Shown piece by piece: positions 13,661-16,668 of a stretch of 16,668 bases of DNA. Under the pieces are notes generated by a model, which did not search any database, was not told the origin of the DNA, and saw only the letters and a list, made by a program, of their open reading frames with translations. Within the stretch, counting starts at the first letter, position 1; each line of letters begins with the position of its first letter. Source of the DNA: an uncultured Brevundimonas sp. (lineage in GTDB: Bacteria > Pseudomonadota > Alphaproteobacteria > Caulobacterales > Caulobacteraceae); the NCBI GenBank assembly GCA_946481425.1, contig CAMLNT010000029.1, forward strand, positions 1 to 16,668, written 5' to 3'. The position numbers were made by a program, and so were the translations under genes.

Positions 13661-14623
13661 TCAGGCTTCGGCCAGGACGCGGGGAAGCTTGAAAGTCACG
13701 GTCTCACGCTCGCCGGAATCCTCGGTCACTTCGGCGTCGAAGCGGTCGGCGATGGCGGCGACCAGCGCCTCGATCAGGGGCTCGGGCGCGGAGGCGCCGG
13801 CGGTGATCCCAACCGTGGACACGCCCTCGAACCAGGCCCAGTCGACCGCCGAGGCGTCATCGACCAGCCGGGCGGCCTTCGCGCCCGCCCGTCGCGCGAC
13901 CTCAACGAGGCGCACGGAGTTGGACGAGTTCGGAGAGCCGACCACCAGCACCAGATCGCAGTCAGCGGCGACGCGTTTGACCGCCTCCTGCCGATTGGTG
14001 GTGGCGTAACAGATGTCTTCCTTGTGCGGGTCCGGCAGGCCGGGGAACCGCCGCTTCAGCACCCCGATGATCGCCGCGGTGTCGTCCAGCGACAGGGTGG
14101 TCTGGGTCACATAGGCCAGGCTCGACGGATCGCGCGGCTCGAAGCGTTCGGCGTCGGCGGGTGTCTCGAGGAGGGTAACCGCCCCATCGGGCAGTTGGCC
14201 CATGGTGCCCTCGACCTCCGGATGGCCCGCGTGGCCGATCAGGACGATCTGGCGCCCGGCTGCGAAATGGCGCTCGGCCTCCACATGGACTTTCGACACC
14301 AGCGGGCAGGTCGCATCCAGGAAGAACAGGTTGCGGCTCTTCGCCTCGGTCGGGACCGACTTGGGCACGCCATGGGCCGAAAAGACGACTGGACGGTCAG
14401 CCGGGCATTCGTCCAGCTCCTCGACAAACACCGCGCCCAGCGCCCGCAGCCGGTCGACGACATGGCGGTTGTGCACGATCTCGTGCCGCACATAGACCGG
14501 CGCACCGTACTTCTCGAGCGCGCGCTCGACGATCTGGATGGCCCGATCGACGCCCGCACAGAAGCCGCGCGGCGTGGCCAGACGGACCTTGAGGGGACGA
14601 GGCGGGGTCACGGAGATGCTCAC
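13661..14623 (-). CDS. ispH: 4-hydroxy-3-methylbut-2-enyl diphosphate reductase
   Basis: The last enzyme of the MEP pathway. Its 4Fe-4S cluster reductively dehydroxylates HMBPP to IPP and DMAPP. The 320-residue protein has the three cluster cysteines Cys22 ([13 protein letters not shown]), Cys106 (FLDATCPLV) and Cys205 ([12 protein letters not shown]), the substrate histidines in HEIVHN, SAHGVP and [15 protein letters not shown], and the conserved [10 protein letters not shown]. The start is GTG 14623 (MSISV...), with no strong Shine-Dalgarno. rnhA follows after 2 nt, a pairing that is common in alphaproteobacteria, so the two are co-transcribed. Confidence 0.97.
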   Translation of the reverse strand: MSISVTPPRPLKVRLATPRGFCAGVDRAIQIVERALEKYGAPVYVRHEIVHNRHVVDRLRALGAVFVEELDECPADRPVVFSAHGVPKSVPTEAKSRNLFFLDATCPLVSKVHVEAERHFAAGRQIVLIGHAGHPEVEGTMGQLPDGAVTLLETPADAERFEPRDPSSLAYVTQTTLSLDDTAAIIGVLKRRFPGLPDPHKEDICYATTNRQEAVKRVAADCDLVLVVGSPNSSNSVRLVEVARRAGAKAARLVDDASAVDWAWFEGVSTVGITAGASAPEPLIEALVAAIADRFDAEVTEDSGERETVTFKLPRVLAEA

Positions 14624-14671
14624 CGGGCCTAGGTAGTCCGACTGAGCCTGTCGCGCCAGCCGCGCATCGCG

Positions 14672-14700
14672 TTGCGGCGCCTCGGATTAGCCGCTATCAC
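14672..14700 (+). promoter_or_regulatory. Candidate promoter for the exported-protein gene and argS
   Basis: TTGCGG (14672-14677) and TATCAC (14695-14700) are 17 nt apart, in the 139-bp gap between the divergent ispH and the exported-protein gene. Each box is a partial match to the sigma70 consensus. Transcription would start near 14707, about 55 nt before the ATG. Confidence 0.35.
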
Positions 14701-14762
14701 GCGCAAGCGTCGCGGCCTCGTCGTCCGGCGATACCGTTCGCTCGCCTCAAGTCAGGTTCTTC

Positions 14763-15416
14763 ATGCGTCGTCTGCTCCTGAGTCTTCTTGCTTCGGCCAT
14801 TGCGCTGTCGGTTTCCGCCCCGGCCATGGCCCAGTCGCGCGACGGTGATCGCGAGCGCGAGCGGGAGCAGGCCGAACGGGAGCGCCGCGAAGAGGAGTTC
14901 AATGCGACTCCGGCGCCTCTGCGGGACCGTCCCAACGCCGGCCCCTGCCCCTTCGTGCGCATCCTGTATGACGCGGCCCGCTACGTGGAGTTCGAAGGCG
15001 GCCAGCAGGCCTATTCGGCCGTCGGCTACACCGGCGAGATCGAAGGCGTAGAGGCCGAGTGCACCTATCGCGAGTCCGATCCGATCTCGATCGACATGAA
15101 CATCCTGTTCCAGCTCGGCCGAGGCCCCCAGGCCGAAAGCGGACAGCGCACCTACCGCTACTGGATCGCGGTGACCGAGCGGAACTCGGCCATCCTGGCC
15201 AAGGAATATTTCGACCTGCCGGTCGACTTCGAAGGCGGTGACCGGGTCTATGTGACCGAACAGATCCGCAATTTGACCATTCCTCGCGCCGACATCGCAG
15301 TCTCGGGCGCCAACTTCGAAGTCCTGATAGGCTTTGAGGTCACGCCGGAGATGGCCGCGTTCAACCGCAACGGCTCGCGCTTCCGGATTAACGCGGGCGC
15401 GCCGTCCGACCAATGA
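14763..15416 (+). CDS. Exported protein of unknown function upstream of argS
   Basis: I do not recognise a named family. The 217-residue protein starts [23 protein letters not shown] with likely signal peptidase I cleavage after residue 23. A strongly charged Arg/Glu stretch follows (residues 26-46, [20 protein letters not shown]), then Pro-rich sequence and a globular part with two cysteines, Cys62 ([10 protein letters not shown]) and Cys100 (EAECTYRES). These could form a disulfide in the periplasm. The rest looks beta-rich, with no known catalytic motif. The final [15 protein letters not shown] ends at TGA, overlapping the argS ATG in ATGA. The 4-nt overlap suggests coupled expression with argS but not a shared function. 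Confidence 0.8.
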   Translation: MRRLLLSLLASAIALSVSAPAMAQSRDGDREREREQAERERREEEFNATPAPLRDRPNAGPCPFVRILYDAARYVEFEGGQQAYSAVGYTGEIEGVEAECTYRESDPISIDMNILFQLGRGPQAESGQRTYRYWIAVTERNSAILAKEYFDLPVDFEGGDRVYVTEQIRNLTIPRADIAVSGANFEVLIGFEVTPEMAAFNRNGSRFRINAGAPSDQ

Positions 15417-16668
15417 GCGACCTGAAGACCCGGCTGGGCGAAGCGGTCGAGGCCGCCTTCGCCGCCGAAGGCCTGCCTGTCGATCTGGCGCGTGTTTCGC
15501 CGTCTGACCGGCCTGACCTGGCCGATTTCCAGTCGAACGGCGCCCTGGCCGCCGCCAAGCAGGCCAAAGCAAATCCGCGCGAGCTGGCGACGAAGATTGC
15601 GGCGCATCTTGAGGGGCGCCCCGAGATCGCCTCGGTCGAGATCGCAGGTCCGGGCTTCATCAATCTGCGCGTCTCGGATGCGGCCCTCAACGAGCGCGCC
15701 GCCGATGTGTCCGCCAGTCCCCTGGCTGGAGCCTCGCTCGTGGCCGAGCCGCGTCGCGTGGTGATCGACTACGGCGGCCCCAACGTCGCCAAGCCGATGC
15801 ACGTCGGCCACCTGCGGTCTTCCATCATCGGCGAGAGCCTGAAGCGCCTGTTCCGCTTCCGGGGCGACACCGTGTGGGGCGATGCGCACTTCGGCGACTG
15901 GGGCTTCCAGATGGGGCTGCTGATCGCGGCCCTTGAGGACGAGGGCAAGGCCGGCGAATTCCAGGGCGACGGTCCTTTCCCGTCCGAGAGCCCCGTCTCG
16001 CTGGAGGACCTTGAGCGCCTGTACCCGGCTGCCGCCGCGCGCGCCAAGGAAGACACCGCCTTCCGCGACCGCGCCCGCAAGACCACGGCTGAGTTACAGG
16101 CCGGCCGGCCCGGCTACCGCGCCCTTTGGAAGCACATGCACGACGTCTCCATGGCGGCGCTGCAGCGCGACTTCGGCGCCCTGGGCGTGACCTTCGACCT
16201 CTGGAAGGGCGAGGCCGACGCCGATCCCCTGATCCCGGGCATGGTCGAGCGGCTTGAGACCATGGGCCTGCTGGTCGACGACCAGGGCGCCCGCGTCGTC
16301 CACGTCGCCAGAGAGGGCGAAACGAAAACCAAGAAGCTGGCCGACGGCGCCGTCGTCACCGTGCCGAGCCCGGATCCCCTGCTGGTGATTTCGTCCGAAG
16401 GTTCGGCCATGTACGGGACGACCGATCTGGCGACCATCGTGGACCGCCGAAACGAGCAGGATTTCGACCTGGTCCTCTATGTCGTGGATCAGCGCCAAGC
16501 CGACCATTTCGAGCAGGTGTTCCGCGCCGCCTACCTCGCCGGTTACGCGGAGCCTGGACAGCTGGAGCACCTCGGCTTCGGCACCATGAATGGTCCGGAC
16601 GGCAAGCCCTTCAAGACCCGCGCGGGCGGCGTGCTGAAACTGGCCGATCTGATCGAGATGACCCGCGA
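15413..16668 (+). CDS. argS: Arginyl-tRNA synthetase, 3' end cut by window edge
   Basis: Class I aminoacyl-tRNA synthetase that charges tRNA-Arg. The reading opens at ATG 15413 ([16 protein letters not shown]...) and continues 418 codons to the window end without a stop, so roughly the last third is missing. The N-terminal domain that recognises the tRNA D-loop has [15 protein letters not shown] and [10 protein letters not shown]. The catalytic domain begins [21 protein letters not shown] (HIGH-class motif HVGH at 130-133) and continues with [14 protein letters not shown] and [10 protein letters not shown]. The KMSKS-equivalent [10 protein letters not shown] lies near the window end. The start overlaps the upstream gene's stop by 4 nt. 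Confidence 0.97.
   Translation, partial: MSDLKTRLGEAVEAAFAAEGLPVDLARVSPSDRPDLADFQSNGALAAAKQAKANPRELATKIAAHLEGRPEIASVEIAGPGFINLRVSDAALNERAADVSASPLAGASLVAEPRRVVIDYGGPNVAKPMHVGHLRSSIIGESLKRLFRFRGDTVWGDAHFGDWGFQMGLLIAALEDEGKAGEFQGDGPFPSESPVSLEDLERLYPAAAARAKEDTAFRDRARKTTAELQAGRPGYRALWKHMHDVSMAALQRDFGALGVTFDLWKGEADADPLIPGMVERLETMGLLVDDQGARVVHVAREGETKTKKLADGAVVTVPSPDPLLVISSEGSAMYGTTDLATIVDRRNEQDFDLVLYVVDQRQADHFEQVFRAAYLAGYAEPGQLEHLGFGTMNGPDGKPFKTRAGGVLKLADLIEMTR

Overview
This is a GC-rich chromosomal window from an alphaproteobacterium. It is most likely a member of the Caulobacterales and looks like Brevundimonas. The assignment rests on family-level signals: the order plsX-fabH-ihfA-merR, a ubiquinol-cytochrome c chaperone gene fused head-to-tail to a YceD gene, a DUF2842 membrane protein, COX15-type heme A synthase, a BamE lipoprotein, and the Anbu/ATP-grasp cluster. 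No 16S rRNA gene is present, so the genus is an inference.

Layout. (1) 1-979, minus: rplM-rpsI (L13-S9), with rpsI cut by the window edge. A candidate promoter and a terminator-like hairpin lie in its leader. (2) 980-1393: the only long gene-free stretch (414 bp). It holds the rplM leader, an 18-bp perfect palindrome overlapping a good sigma70-type promoter, and a hairpin-rich array built on GTCGGTCGT. (3) 1394-3824: a Tat-exported PhoX-family (DUF839) protein and heme A synthase, convergent, with coding ends overlapping by 35 bp. (4) 3949-4476, plus: two small membrane proteins separated by an intrinsic terminator. (5) 4501-8619, minus: tRNA-Pro(GGG) and, reading with transcription, ubiquinol-cytochrome c chaperone, YceD, plsX, fabH, ihfA and a MerR regulator, with 4-nt stop/start overlaps at three junctions. 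(6) 8690-9175, plus: a BamE-like lipoprotein. (7) 9254-13224, plus: a tight cluster of circularly permuted ATP-grasp, alpha-E protein, transglutaminase-like cysteine peptidase and Anbu proteasome-like peptidase. (8) 13221-14623, minus: ispH then rnhA. (9) 14763 to the window end, plus: an unrecognised exported protein overlapping argS, which is truncated.

How the genes work together. Most are housekeeping: translation, phospholipid and fatty-acid initiation (PlsX supplies acyl-phosphate, FabH starts type II fatty-acid synthesis), respiratory complex assembly (COX15, the bc1 chaperone), outer-membrane protein insertion (BamE), isoprenoid synthesis (IspH) and nucleoid architecture (IHF). The accessory-looking part is the four-gene Anbu cluster. 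It pairs a putative peptide-bond-forming ATP-grasp enzyme with two hydrolases, a thiol transglutaminase-like protease and an N-terminal-threonine proteasome relative, and its substrate is unknown. The cluster has been noted in comparative genomics, so it is not new as an arrangement, but its chemistry remains unresolved and it is the best lead in the window.
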